Assembly (NCBI RefSeq): GCF_042100115.1
Contig: NC_091281.1
Span: forward strand, 1,240,001-1,304,000
DNA: 64,000 nt
Origin: Alternaria dauci
Taxonomy: Eukaryota > Ascomycota > Dothideomycetes > Pleosporales > Pleosporaceae
Reading direction: 5' to 3'
The position numbers and the translations under genes are program-made. Below are positions 10,926-22,648 of this stretch, piece after piece. Numbering within the stretch: position 1 is the stretch's first letter; each line of letters starts with the position of its first letter. The notes below the pieces were generated by a model. The model saw only the letters and a list, made by a program, of their open reading frames with translations, ran no database searches and was not told where the DNA came from.

Positions 10926-12809
10926 ATGGCAGAGGCTGAGGAAGCGTCACCCCGTAGGAGTCTCGAGTTTGCCGAGAGCTCAACATTGGAAGTCGTTGTG
11001 CCTGCAAGTTCCGACATCGATATCAAGAACGAGATCGACTCGTGGGATGGTGCAGCACCAGATGACAATGGTTCCATATTACCCTTCTTAGCCCAACGAC
11101 ATGTGCTGCTCCTCGGTACGTCTCAGCCAAACCAACAAGACTGACATGTCTCTTACTCATGCACAGGCTTTTAGATGAACTCCTAGCTGTATATGTTGTT
11201 TTCCAAACACCACTGTTAGAAGAAGCGACCTTGAAGTCATATCTCGCGAGACTGGTCATTAGCGTGGAAGCCTTCGCCTTCAGCACGGTACCTCCATCTG
11301 ATCAAGATACGAAAGCTACGCCTCCCAAGGAAGTCATCTTCTCTGGTACCATCAACCACACAGACGAACCTACTGTTATAAACCATGGGGAGGGAGACAG
11401 TGCGCATACTTATGTTGTCTGGAAGATGGATGTCTTCATAGGTAAGCAAACCAATCTAGTTCTTCTCCACCATGTCTGAAATAGAGCAGCTCGTCCTCAG
11501 GGCAGATATCATAAGCCCGTAGTCTACTTCCAACCCACAGCTTCCTTCAAACCTACAGAAAAACCTCAGAAAGACGCATCCGAGGATGAATATCTCCCGA
11601 GCCGTATGCCTACGCCTCTGAATCTGCTTCAGGCCTTTGAGAGTGATCCTGCTCTTGTTGGTATTCATCCACGGCTTTCGGCAATGCGTATCAGCAAAGT
11701 CACACCGAGCGCTCCTGCTGCAAGAGAAATGGCTCGACCGATTCGAAACGGCCAAAGACCCTTGTTCCGTGTGCTTCCACCATTGATATGGAGGATGAGG
11801 TATTCGAGGGTCCAGGCATCGTTGAGTGACTTGTCATTGATGGCCTCTTTGGACCTGGAAGTTGCTCAGTTCGCTACTTACGATGTTAGAATCAAAAAAG
11901 TCAGCTTGGCCCTGCATGGAGGCAAGGTCAAAGAGTTGCACGACCAACTCGATACTACAACGAGTCACAAGCCTGGTGACCAACTGACGTTTCTGTACAA
12001 GATCTGGCCTGATTTGGGCACTGACAGGACACCAGCACTCGGGAGCAAGGGTCATTACTTGACACTGAATGTTGAGGCCAATGTCACAATGTCTGATCAA
12101 TGTCATCCGGATATCGCCATCGAATGGAAGACGCCCATTGACTTTGCGTCCGAACAGATGCTCAGTTTGACCAAGGCCATTCACCGGCAGAGTACCTCTA
12201 CAATACAGAGTGCAAACCCAGTCAACCCTGACGCTCTTATCACCCGAGATGCTCAAGATCAGCCCGAACAGGATGCTTCGAAAAATGACGTTAATGTTAC
12301 CCTGACAGTATCCGGGCCGCACAGTGTCCAGGTTGGCGAGATCTTCACATGGGATGTGTTCATTGTCAACCGATCCGATAAAACACGGAGATTAGCTGTT
12401 CTCGTTATCGCGAAGAGGTCTCACGACGTGGCGAGGCACAAATCACATCCGTCGACATCCTCTGTAGGTGGACCTCGAGCGGAGAGAAAAGAGCTTCTCG
12501 GTACAGCAGTAGTCGACGAGAACGTTGTGTACGCAAAGCAAAAGAGTGGGAGGACAGAGCCAGCGGAGTTGATTTGCTTGACAACAGATATTCGTCTGGG
12601 GTGAGTTTTGGCGAGCTAGACTATCATGAAGCAGGTATGCTAACGTGTGTAGACAACTGTCGCCTGGGTCTTGCTATACAGCCGATCTCAAGTTCCTTGC
12701 ACTCTCTGCAGGTGTCTTGTCTGTCGAGTCCATACGGGTCGTCGATCTGGTTACTAATGAAGCCGTTGATATTCGTGAACTACCGAGTATTGTCGCTGTG
12801 GCTTCGTAG
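10926..12809 (+). CDS. TRS65: TRAPP complex subunit Trs65
   Basis: Four exons, 10926-11115, 11175-11441, 11490-12600 and 12653-12809, join in phase to 574 aa. Recognisable Trs65-family stretches are the N-terminal block ILPFLAQRHVLLLDELLAVY, the following LKSYLARLVISVEAFAF, the YHKPVVYFQPTASFKP segment, and a C-terminal beta-rich part ending VDIRELPSIVAVAS. Trs65 is a fungal-specific part of TRAPPII, the exchange factor complex that activates Ypt31/32 GTPases at the late Golgi. The exon 1 to 2 join uses acceptor TTTTAG at 11169-11174, because the upstream CACAG would put a stop in frame. The last intron has a textbook GCTAAC branch point. Confidence 0.8.
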
Positions 12810-13535
12810 GATCGGGTCAAACTGTAACTGAAACTAGCATTCGGTCGTTGAGATACGCAATGAATATAATATCCTACTACCAGTCTTTGTGTTATGCGGA
12901 TGCTCGCGGCTATTTGACCATGCTGCGGCGCCAAGAATCAGTATCGCACTCAGTAGGCACCCCGCTTGCCAAAGTACAAGTGCTGCCATCGAGCATGATC
13001 AGCATGAAAGCGTAAGTTGGCTCGGGCTCGAGTCTTCGTTTCGAGCATAGCTCATGGTACGCGCCCGTAGCCGCGCGGAACTAGGCTGATGCCAGCTGAT
13101 GTCTGAAACCCGTCATTGGCCCGTGAAACTCTCGCCACGGTTCCCAGCACCTCCGCATTTGAACCCTTGGTGACGACTGCGCCTGCGCCTGCTCCTGTGA
13201 CACTTTGTACAGACTGTTCTCTTAATCACGATAGCATTCCCGCCTGCTCCCAGCCCTTATCGCGCATTAGAGCCTCAAAAGATAGGACCATCTATAGCCG
13301 CACACGGACCTCGCGGCTACGTTTCATCAACGTCATCGCGATCTTCGAGCAACGCTACACCTAGAGCTTTTCACAGGACCCATACTAAACATGAACAGCA
13401 CCAGACACAGACTGCTCTACCAGCTGAACAGTCGCTGGATTTACGGCAAGCTTGTGAGCTCCTTGTCCTGATGCTCTTTGATGGCCGACTAATTATTACC
13501 AGCCCCTGCTGCACTCCATAGTATTTCTTCTACAG
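12810..13535. other. intergenic region with possible 5' exon of the Mpv17-family gene
   Basis: No independent gene is visible. An ATG at 13391 opens 21 codons that end at a good GTGAGC donor (13454). Splicing to 13503 or to 13536 keeps frame with the Mpv17-family gene, so part of this region may be coding or a 5' UTR with an intron. Confidence 0.45.
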
Positions 13536-14411
13536 ATGGCTGCAGTCAGTTTGCTTACGCGCAAGTACAACCAGTATTATGCGGCGCGACCAGTTTTGAC
13601 CACAATGATCACCAACGCCGTACGTGCTACCCCCTTTACATGAGCACAATACCATGGCTGTCGCGAGCCGTTGTCGCGCCGCCACCGCATCCAACGTTGC
13701 GACGTCTGCGTCGGACCCGACGTATCTTTATACATGACAAGACAGCAAGGCTAACGCCAAATGCAGGTGTTGGGTGGTATCGCAGACACAGTAGCCCAGA
13801 CGCTGACTGCTGTGCGGGAGCGCGCAGTGCGCAAGAAGGGCGGACCGGGCAAAGATGACTTTTTGGCCATTGAGATTCACGAACTCGACCGACGGAACCC
13901 GTTCAACGACAACGATCTCATCCCCGATTCGAAGCTGCTCCCACCGCCTTTCGACTTTGAGCGGACCACGAGATTCATGTCGTACGGTTTCCTCATGTCG
14001 CCCATCCAGCACAGGTGGTTTGGCTTCTTGTCAAGGACATTCCCGGTTTCAAAGACTGCGGCTTGGTTGCCTGCACTGAAGCGCGTAGCTTTCGATCAGT
14101 TTTTGTTCGCTCCAGCTGGTCTGGCTGCCTTCTTCACATTCATGACAGTTGCCGAGGGTGGTGGCAAGCGTGCTGTGCAGCGCAAGTTCCAGGATGTCTA
14201 TGTACCTGCGCTTCAAGCCAACTACATGGTCTGGCCGGCTGTACAGCTTATCAATTTCCGCATCATGCCTATTCAGTTCCAGATTGTAAGCAATCCACTC
14301 TATGTCACAAGGATCGCGACTAACATACTCCAGCCGTTCGTATCAACCGTCGGTATAGCTTGGACAGCTTACCTTTCCCTGACCAACTCCGCCGATGACG
14401 CCGCTGCTTAA
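13536..14411 (+). CDS. Mpv17/PMP22 (Sym1-like) membrane protein
   Basis: Exons 13536-13619, 13767-14285 and 14334-14411 give 226 aa from the internal ATG; an upstream start at 13391 would add a short N-terminal piece. The N-terminus has the family pattern YNQYYAARPVLTTMITNAV with GGIADTVAQ. The C-terminal half has the Mpv17 hallmarks NYMVWPAVQLINFRIMP, then FVSTVGIAWTAYLSL. A family-typical intron sits exactly between these two blocks (GTAAGC..CTCCAG, 48 bp). An insertion of about 40 residues after the first helix (NPFNDNDLIPDSKLLPPP) is longer than in yeast Sym1 and resembles a filamentous-fungal subgroup. Members sit in the inner mitochondrial or peroxisomal membrane and are thought to form channels; the exact organelle is not clear here. 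Confidence 0.85.
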
Positions 14412-15167
14412 GGCCGTCCGATGATGCGAACAAACTCCCATGTATAAATATCGTGCGTACACACCGAGTCAGGTCAGGTCAGGTCATAAATGTATCGGGT
14501 GATTCCCCTTGAGTTTTTTGCGTGTTAGCATGTTTGGTTGCGCATTTGCACGGCGTCAGGGTAGTAGACTTTTGATGCGGATCAATGTCGTTTATGTACA
14601 GCCTCGAATTTGATCAGAAGCAAAGTGCTATCTTTGTACGTAAACGTCGCTTACCTTGCACATGTTCAATGGAGGCATCTCAGCGTATCTCTCAATAAGA
14701 GATCTGCTCCAAGAGACGTAGAGACGTCGGAAGATCCGTGTAGCTACCTACCCCAACGCGACTGAGGACTCTCGGCCGCGGGAAGACAAGGACCTCGGCC
14801 ACCCACTTTGTGAAGCGCCAGGACGCGTGGGCAGCAAAAAGAGTTTTGTATCAGCTAATTTCGTTAGTCCGGTCACGTCAGCTTGCTTTTTTGTGGTTCG
14901 ATAAGGAGCGGGAGCAAGAAGCTTTGCATGCAGCTGGGAGGAACCTGTGGATTGATCCCGCTACACCCCACCAAGCCTGCCCATGACGATCTGAAGCTCG
15001 ACAACAAACATTGAAACCACCCACGCTTCATCTTCTCTCCTCCAACATCTTGACGTAAGTGCACCTTTACCTGAGATATATAACTGGCATTCGCATGCTC
15101 CCGCACACCGGTCTGCATTCATAGCTTCTTCAGACTCACCCCATCACAGTACTACCATACGCCCACC
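14412..15167. other. phosphoglycerate kinase upstream region
   Basis: It includes three tandem AGGTC units at 14471-14485, just past the Mpv17-family stop. Near the PGK gene there is a pyrimidine-rich tract (about 15026-15050), a TATATAA element near 15077, and a possible 5' UTR intron with donor GTAAGT at 15055 and acceptor CACAG ending at 15149. TATA box and intron are competing readings of the same bases. Confidence 0.45.
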
Positions 15168-16533
15168 ATGTCTCTCTCCAACAAGCTGTCAATCGCCGAC
15201 GTCGACCTCAAGGGCAAGCGTGTCCTTATCCGAGTATGTAAACCTCCAATGCTCTGTATCATACGCAAAACGCGAATCTAATTGCTTGATCAGGTCGATT
15301 TCAATGTACCCCTAGACAGCGACAAGAAGATCACCAACAACCAACGCATCGTCGGCGCCCTTCCGACAATCAAGCACGCAATTGAAAATGGCGCAAAGGC
15401 CGTCATCCTCATGTCACATCTTGGTCGCCCAGACGGAAAGCCAAACGCCGAGTACAGTCTCAAGCCGGTTGTTCCCGAACTCGAGAAGCTGCTCGGCAAG
15501 AGCGTGACTTTCACAGACGACTGCGTCGGCAAGTCGGTCGAGGACACTGTCAACGGGGCCAAGGACGGTCAGGTCATCCTCCTGGAGAACCTGCGCTTCC
15601 ACGCAGAGGAGGAGGGCAGCTACAAGGACGACGAGGGCAAGAAGCAAAAGGTTGACAAGAGCAAAGTCGAGGAGTTCAGGAAGGGCCTGACTGCTCTGGG
15701 TGACATTTACATCAGTGAGTGGCTCTATGACGTGGTTGGTAGATGTACAAGACTGACAAGATACAGACGATGCGTTCGGCACTGCCCACCGCGCACATAG
15801 CTCCATGGTCGGTGTCGACCTCCCACAAAAGGCCTCTGGCTTCCTCGTCAAGAAGGAGCTCGACTACTTTGCACAAGCGCTCGAGGAGCCCAAGCGACCC
15901 TTCCTTGCCATCCTCGGTGGCGCCAAGGTCTCCGACAAGATCCAGCTGATTGACAACCTGCTCGGAAAGGTCAACAGCCTCATCATCTGCGGAGGCATGT
16001 CATTCACCTTCAAGAAGACGCTCGAGGGCGTCAACATCGGTAACAGCTTGTTCGACGAGGCTGGCAGCAAGACTGTCAAGGACCTTGTTGAGAAAGCGAA
16101 GAAGAACAACGTCAAGATTGTTTTGCCCGTTGACTACATCACCGCCGACAAGTTCGACAAGGACGCTAACACTGGGTACGCCGAGGACAAGGACGGTATC
16201 CCAGACGGCTGGATGGGTCTCGACTGCGGAGACAAGTCAATCAAGCTGTACAAGGAGGCCATTGACGAGGCGCAGACCATCCTCTGGAACGGTCCCGCCG
16301 GTGTGTTCGAGTTCGACAAGTTTGCCAAGGGCACCAAGGCGACACTCGATGCTGCGGTTGATGCTGCACAGAGCGGCAAGATTGTTATCATTGGCGGTGG
16401 TGACACAGCCACTGTCGCTGCCAAGTACGGTGTAGAAGACAAGCTGTCTCACGTCTCGACCGGTGGTGGTGCGTCGCTCGAACTGCTCGAGGGCAAGGAC
16501 CTGCCCGGTGTTTCCGCCCTGTCAAGTAAGTAA
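15168..16533 (+). CDS. pgk1: phosphoglycerate kinase
   Basis: Exons 15168-15233, 15294-15714 and 15767-16533 give exactly 417 aa, the normal fungal length. The enzyme transfers phosphate from 1,3-bisphosphoglycerate to ADP in glycolysis. Visible family marks are RVDFNVPLD with the substrate-binding Arg and Asp, [31 protein letters not shown], the hinge, and the nucleotide-binding [11 protein letters not shown] and [14 protein letters not shown]. The first intron falls just inside the RVDFN signature. Codon use is strongly biased to C-ending codons, as expected for a highly expressed gene. Confidence 0.98.
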
Positions 16534-16811
16534 AGCAGTCACTCAAAAAGAAGTGGACGGTGGCTCAAAATCAGGGAAGGTACATCTCCGAAGTTATGAT
16601 TGTGTGTAGCTATAGCTCTTTTTGGTTCAATATAGAGATACCGCATCTCTACCTTGTGCCCTATGGATGTCATGTTTTGAGTGCCTTGATGGGGTCACCT
16701 GTCCAGTCATGCAAGTATTGCGAGCGCATCAGGCTCTCGTTCGTTGATAAGGTCGTCGTTTCTTCTCGTGTCGAATCGCTTCTCATTTGTGTCGACCATG
16801 CGAGGTACCGC

Positions 16812-17191
16812 TCATTTGCCCAGCTTCTTAAGCTCCTCCCTACGAAAGGTTAGCCCTAGCTATCCATGATACAGGGAACTTCTCTTACCTCAGCTGAACC
16901 GCAAAGTCGTCGTTTGTGTCATCGTCATCCCAGCTCTCTTCCCAAAGATGTGTATTACCGTTGGGGATCTGTGTCTCTTCCTCGGTCCAGTCTGTAAGCT
17001 TATCAGTATGGTGCACATCCCCTTTGGCCACACACACACAACATACCCTCTACTGGGAAGTCCTCAAACTCGTCGTCTTCCTCTAGTTGTGTTGCGGGCT
17101 TCTTCTCGGGCGCCAGTGGCTGCTCGCCGTTCTTGGAGTCGTTGACTACGGCCTTCTTCATGTCGTTGCTGCCTTGTGCTGAGCCGGACAT
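16812..17191 (-). CDS. SEM1: 26S proteasome lid subunit Sem1/DSS1
   Basis: Three exons, 17191-17047, 16991-16889 and 16839-16812, encode 91 aa. The acidic-aromatic core EEDDEFEDFPVEDW, then HLWEESWDDDDTNDDFAVQL, followed by a short helix EELKKLGK, is diagnostic. Sem1 is a disordered tether in the proteasome regulatory particle and also acts in TREX-2 mRNA export and other PCI complexes. The N-terminal 30 residues are variable, as usual. The last exon has only 28 nt. It converges with PGK, 278 bp away. Confidence 0.92.
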
Positions 17192-17774
17192 TGTGACGGG
17201 TGTGGAGATACGCTCGGAAACGTGTTGTGGAATCGTTCGGATGGGCTAGTGGGAGATGACGCGATGTTGTGACTTGGGGAGCTTTGCTTTGTGATGCGAC
17301 TCCAACAACGGAGCCGGCGGCGATTGTCCGCAGGGCTTAGCGCGACATCACGTGGCACTCATGGAAACTGGGTTCGCGGGGTACCGTCGCTCACATGTAG
17401 CTGCTTGGCCCCGAGAAAGTTCCATGGGGTGCATTTACATGTTTCGCTTTCATCGTCGTATACCGTATTTAGGCGTTGCAACGCGCGGCGGAGTGGACTG
17501 TAGAATAAGCTCCGGTCGATGAACATGACGTACTCGTACTTTAGCTCCGAGTCGCCGGACGAAGCTGTAAGCACATCCCGTCTGGTTGGCTTTAGTAGGT
17601 TTCTAGACACGCGCTCAGCTTCTTAGCTGGCGTATCCGCTCTGCACAGTCGTTTGAATATACCGCTTCTTTTCCTTCTATCCTTCTTGCCACCCTCTTTC
17701 TCTCCTCACTTGATTCTTCTGGCGAATTCTGCCCCACCGCCAGTTCCCAGCCGTGCGGGAAATATCTATACAGC
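17192..17774. promoter_or_regulatory. divergent promoter region of SEM1 and IML2
   Basis: The two genes face away from each other across 583 bp. A minus-strand frame of 83 codons (17610-17359) lies within it; it has no recognisable domain and I do not count it as a gene. A CT-rich stretch at about 17669-17710 precedes IML2. Confidence 0.45.
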
Positions 17775-20311
17775 ATGTTCAAAGTCGGCGGTTGGCTCAA
17801 GGGCCATACCCCCGGACATACGAAGAGCTTGGATTCTCTAAGTGAAATTGCACAGAGTGAGTCTTGTTACATACGCAGTGCAGCCAAGTACTAATGCAAC
17901 ACAGTTGAGGATGCCATGAGCGGTACGACTTCCAACCCAGCCAAATACGGTGGCGCGAATGAGACTAATCTCACGCGAGCATAGCCGTCACATACATCAT
18001 GGCCGATGACATCGAAAACGCCGAAGCACACCTCAACAAAGGCAGTTCGCCATTCCACCAGGTACATTCCTATTCCAGCCCACGGGCCTATACTTTGGTT
18101 CCAGTCTCATACTATGCAGCTTGGGTCGGGAGTGTGTGTTTTCATGCGGGCAACGTTGGGCTTTGAGCCAGAAATCGTACGCGAAGGTCTGAACATGTCC
18201 TCAACATAGCATCCCAGATTTCGACTGACTGGTGCCGTCTGCAGCTGCCAATGCCTTGTCTCTGGCAGAGAACTCGGCTTACGAACGTCAACGCCAAGTT
18301 AGCAAAGACCCGAATGCATACAAGTCACCCATATACCCCCCAGGCACCGAATACGCGGTATGCCAGGCAGAGGCACAGCTCATGAGTGCCGTTGTCGGCG
18401 TGCTCAACGAGAGCTTGACAGAAGCTATCAAGAGTTTTTACAAGTTGAGGAAAGCATACCTTGCACTCGAGGCTGTTATGGAAAATGAGAAGAAATTCTT
18501 GAACCAGAGAAGCACAAGTAGTGTCAATTCGGTAGGGTCACGCGGCTCTTCGAAGGGCTCGGTTCGGTCAGACATGGCAAGCAGCGGTCTGAAAACTTCT
18601 CAGCCTCCTACTTCAGCTGGACCGTCTGCTGCAGCATCTACTTCTAGTCTGAAGCAAAGTACCACGATAACTGGACCGGCAGCGAAGAAGGCTACAGATG
18701 ATGACGATGACGATTTTGACTTTGTGGATGCTGCGGAAGATAAGACAGGCGTTTCGACACCTGCGGAATACCAGGGGAACCTCAATGTTGCTGCTGATAA
18801 AGGTGCTTCAGTCGAACTAAACAGTGCTGAGAAGACGGTCGACCTCGCAGCAAGCTCGGCGCCAGGGCTTCCTGCTACGAACGAGAACCCATCAGACTCC
18901 CTACCAAACGCTATCGAATACTTTGAGCAACTTACCTTGAACGATGAGGGGGATGCTGATGCAGACATCGCGTCGTTCAGTAAACACCCGGTGGATGTCT
19001 TCGTCCTCTCCGGATCGAACTTTTGCTTCGGCATGCTGTTGCTCATTCTCTCATTCATCCCGCCGTCCTTTGCCGGTTTATTGAAAATTGTCGGCTTCAA
19101 AGGCGATCGGGAAAGGGGCATGCGTATGCTATGGCAAGCTACCAAGTTCCATAACATCCACGGTGCTATGGCCGGCGTTGTACTGATGGGATACATCAAT
19201 GGGTTCACAAACTTCTGCGACATACTTCCCACCAAGGGTGAGGGAGCGTATCCAAAGGAACAGTGCCTAGCTTTGCTTCGCTACATGCGCGCAAGGTATC
19301 CTACAAGCCACCTCTGGCTACTAGAGGAGTCTCGAATGCTCGCCTCGGACAAGGAGTTGGAGAAGGCTGTCAAGTTCATGGAGGATATGGGCGAGTCGAA
19401 GCTAAAGCAGCTGGAAGCGCTTACATGGTTCGAAAGAAGTTTGAATAACATGTACATGCACGACTATGAAGCCACTGCTTTCGCTTTCGAGAAATGCATG
19501 GGGCTCAACAACTGGAGTCATGCATTGTACCACTACATCATCGCCGCCTCCAATGTCGAGCTCTACAGAAAACACAAGACAACCAACCCAACCGAGGCAA
19601 AGACGTACGGTGCAAAGGCAGAAGAATACATGAACAAGGTCATGCCAAACGTAGGAAAGAAGAAGTTCATGGCACGTCAGCTACCTTTCGACATCTTCGT
19701 CGCTCGTAAGATTCAGAAATGGGAAGCACGTGCAAAGGAGTGGAATTGCGACCTGGTAGACGCCGTAGGTGTGTCGCCACTTGAAGAGATGATCTACTTC
19801 TGGAACGGATATAAACGTATGCGGAACGACCATCTCGAAGTCTCCCTCGCCAACTTGGCTTGGAGCGAATCACCGGCTAATCCACACTGGGACAAGGAGG
19901 GTGTAGACGAAAAGTCCATCCTCAACGTCCTTCGCGCTGCTACCCTCAGAAATATGGATCAGACAGCCGAGGCTAAGAATATCCTGGAGAAAGAGGTTTT
20001 ACCGGTCGATAAAGCACTTCTAACAGGCAATTTCAGGGACAACTGGACAGCGCCTTGTGCACGCTATGAGATGGCTGCTAACGTCTGGCGTGAGGCTGAC
20101 GCTGATGGACATCCAGAGAATAATCCCAAGATGTTGGTTCAGTGTAAGGATTGGCTTGATGAGGTCACAAAGATGGGTGGTTTCGACTTGGATGCAAGGT
20201 ACGTACTGAGTTTGTTCACTCTGCAGTTCAAAGCTAACACGTGTTTTCAGGATCGGCATGAAGATCACCACTGGAAAGGAGACGTTGCGTAAGTTTGGCG
20301 TGCAGTGTTAG
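17775..20311 (+). CDS. IML2: inclusion body clearance protein Iml2 (TTC39 family)
   Basis: Six exons, 17775-17856, 17905-17922, 17985-18061, 18120-18186, 18245-20198 and 20251-20311, join in phase to 752 aa. Exon 2 is an 18-nt microexon. The start MFKVGGWLKG, the block AVTYIMADDIENAEAHL and RATLGFEPEIVRE are typical of the Iml2/Mao family, as are the later TPR-like repeats such as LWLLEESRMLASDKELEKAV and WFERSLNNMYMHDYEATAF. Iml2 is found on mitochondria and lipid droplets of yeast and helps clear protein inclusions; TTC39 proteins are its animal relatives. A low-complexity Ser/Ala/Asp insert (residues about 175-300) includes the acidic run DDDDDDFDFVD. Without the microexon model the N-terminal 80 residues would be lost. 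Confidence 0.85.
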
Positions 20312-21361
20312 AAAATAGAGACGGATAACACCTGAATAAACGGAAGGATACATAGACGGTAGGGACATCAATACACGACCCGTAACTGGTTAGTCACAAC
20401 GAACATGACCATGCTCGATCCAATCGAGATTCATGGTACCCTAGTCACTGGTGTTCTGTGAAATGGCATTGGTGGAGACTAGATGTGCTACCGCAGGAAC
20501 ATCACCAACTTCCCCTCTTTGCACTAAGCAGGTCACTGCAACAAATCATCCCTACACAAGAGTTGTAAGGCCACCATGACCGCTATGATGAACACTTTTT
20601 CCTCTCACCTTCTCATATAGGTATCTCCTATAGCACGTCAGGTTCCATCACCCCTGCGTAAAGGACCTGGCACGGTGCTCTAGTAACATTTACCAATACT
20701 TGCTTCAGTAACCCAGACGCGTTACATACCCGTCGCGGCCCGGAATCTTGGCTACAATCAACGATTTTCCTCTTCTCCTTCCCAACAAGGCGATACAGAG
20801 GGGGAGAGTTTGCCCGGTTCAGTAGGCGGCCATGTGTCAGGGGTCAGTAGTATGCTTCCGCGGAAGCAGGGAAAACTCAAAGGTGCGGCGAAGTGCGATA
20901 AGGAGCCTGGTTTCGACGGTGGGGTAATGAATATTTCCTTTTACAGGATAATGTTCATGCTTGTGGGTGATTCGGAGTTTACGGCACATGTTAGAACGGG
21001 GTTTGGTCGTTAGGGGTGTGTGCGAGTCTAGACTCTTGCATCGAGATGGACTGGAAAGTTTCCGGAATAGGGAAATGGTAAGAGGGTGTAGATTGTAGAG
21101 AAGGGCCGACAGTATAAGCATCGATATCTTGATTTGCAAGTGTAGATTGAGGTGCTGGAGATGTGGCTTTCAACAGAAGGAGGGAAAAAGGGTCGACGCG
21201 AGTATAGTGAAGCCATACTTTTCAGCTTTACCCCTCTCTACCAAAGAAAGCAGCCGATGGAAGACAACGATATCTCACCTCTTCCCTTCTACATGTCGTG
21301 CTCTTCACAAAGTCTCTTGGTGCAGAGTTTGTGACTACAAGTCCACTCCCTTGCCTATTTG

Positions 21362-21377
21362 CCCCCCCCCCCCCCCC
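21362..21377. repeat. poly-C tract (16 nt)
   Basis: Sixteen uninterrupted C residues in the gene-poor region. Such homopolymers are prone to length errors in sequencing and in replication. Confidence 0.9.
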
Positions 21378-22100
21378 GAACCCATTCTCCCATCCAACCA
21401 TCACCAATGCAATTCACCGAAGGATTCACGCAATGGGCCCGAGAAGCACCGCATTTGACCGACTAGAATCAACACTTTTGCCCGTTTCCTTCCCATTGCA
21501 GCACCAACGGGGGCGTGAAAATGCGTGTTTGTGGCGAGGCCAAGGCGTGAAACAAGGGTAAGATTGAACAAAGGGCTGGTTGTTCGGGTAGATGACCCGA
21601 CTGCAAGGGGTGTCTCTGCCGATACCTTGCCGATGCCGCCGAAGCGGACAAAAACGCCACCAGGAATTCCAGGGTTTTTAAGTGGGAATAACACGGAAAT
21701 GACGAATGCTTTGGGAGATGGATCAGAATAATAAGTCCGAAGAAGAGCGACTGGAATCCACGGTTTTTTAGACTTGTTTCCTCTTGGAGTAATGAATGGA
21801 GCATGCTCGGGGCTGTTATGACGTTTTGCATGGAGATAGGAATGCGATAGATGGGTAATGCTTGTACCTGACGGGTATTTTTGGGGGCCAGGATAGGGAT
21901 ATCGCCGTGATGAATGCCCCTGTTGAACAGCTTTGGAAGTATACGCGGATGCATGCATGCTTTGCTACGCACTTTCCCAATGTGTTTGAGTGTCGATATC
22001 AAATCACATCGTATTGCCCATGATGCCAAAATCGCCGATCGTGCCGGCTGCAATCTACGCATAAAGGCAACATTGCCTAACACAGACAGATCTGGGGAGT

Positions 22101-22128
22101 GTACCAAGGTACCAAGGTACCAAGGTAC
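22101..22128. repeat. GTACCAAG tandem repeat, 3.5 units
   Basis: Three perfect 8-bp units plus GTAC. Every unit boundary contains GGTACC, so the array is partly palindromic. Confidence 0.85.
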
Positions 22129-22648
22129 ACGTATGTGGCCGAACCACGGTAAGAAAATGACATGTAGGGTGAAAAAAAATCCGCTTTCTTCCACAATCGG
22201 TGGAAAATTGAAAGCTGCTGATTCAGCTAGAGGACGGCATTTTGTAGTCAAGATTTCAAACATTCTGATCGAATGTAAATCAAAGAAAGGGATGAGAAGA
22301 CGAGATTGAAGAGGTGTATTGTTTGGCTCCATGAGACGACCTACATTCGTGGATCATGCATGAGGAAGCTGTTTTGGGTATTGGTACGTTTGCTGTCTAC
22401 CCTCAGATACCATGACCATCAAAGTGTACCTACTGGGACCACGAAGAAATCATGCCAGCTTCAAACATGGCGGCTCGCGAGCGCAAACGTCCAGCGTGTC
22501 TGCTGAGGCGCCCTCAAGACGACTCGGATCCGAAGTGTCGGAGTCGATTCGGAGTTTTGTTATCTCGTGTACGACGATCCTACATGCGACGGAGCAATGC
22601 CGATGCTGATCCAGCGGCTCGACCATGTGTGCGGTTCTTGATGCCTGC

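Larger units (their letters stand above)
20312..22648. other. 2.3-kb convergent gene-poor region
   Basis: It lies between the 3' ends of IML2 (+) and the ankyrin gene (-). It holds a run of 16 C at 21362-21377 and three and a half GTACCAAG units at 22101-22128. The longest open frame (287 codons, minus strand, 22332-21469) has no domain, no repeat structure and biased Leu/Pro/Ser content, so I do not call it. A non-coding transcript or a fast-evolving gene is possible. Confidence 0.4.

Noticed and set aside
14471..14485. Three AGGTC units considered as part of a mobile-element end
   Set aside because: Too short, with no inverted partner or target duplication; a simple repeat.
17359..17610. 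83-codon minus-strand frame between SEM1 and IML2
   Set aside because: It lies inside a divergent promoter region and shows no family similarity; transcript evidence would be needed.
21469..22332. 287-codon minus-strand frame in the gene-poor gap
   Set aside because: No domain, signal peptide or plausible partner exons; its composition looks like translated non-coding DNA. Kept as a note under the gap.
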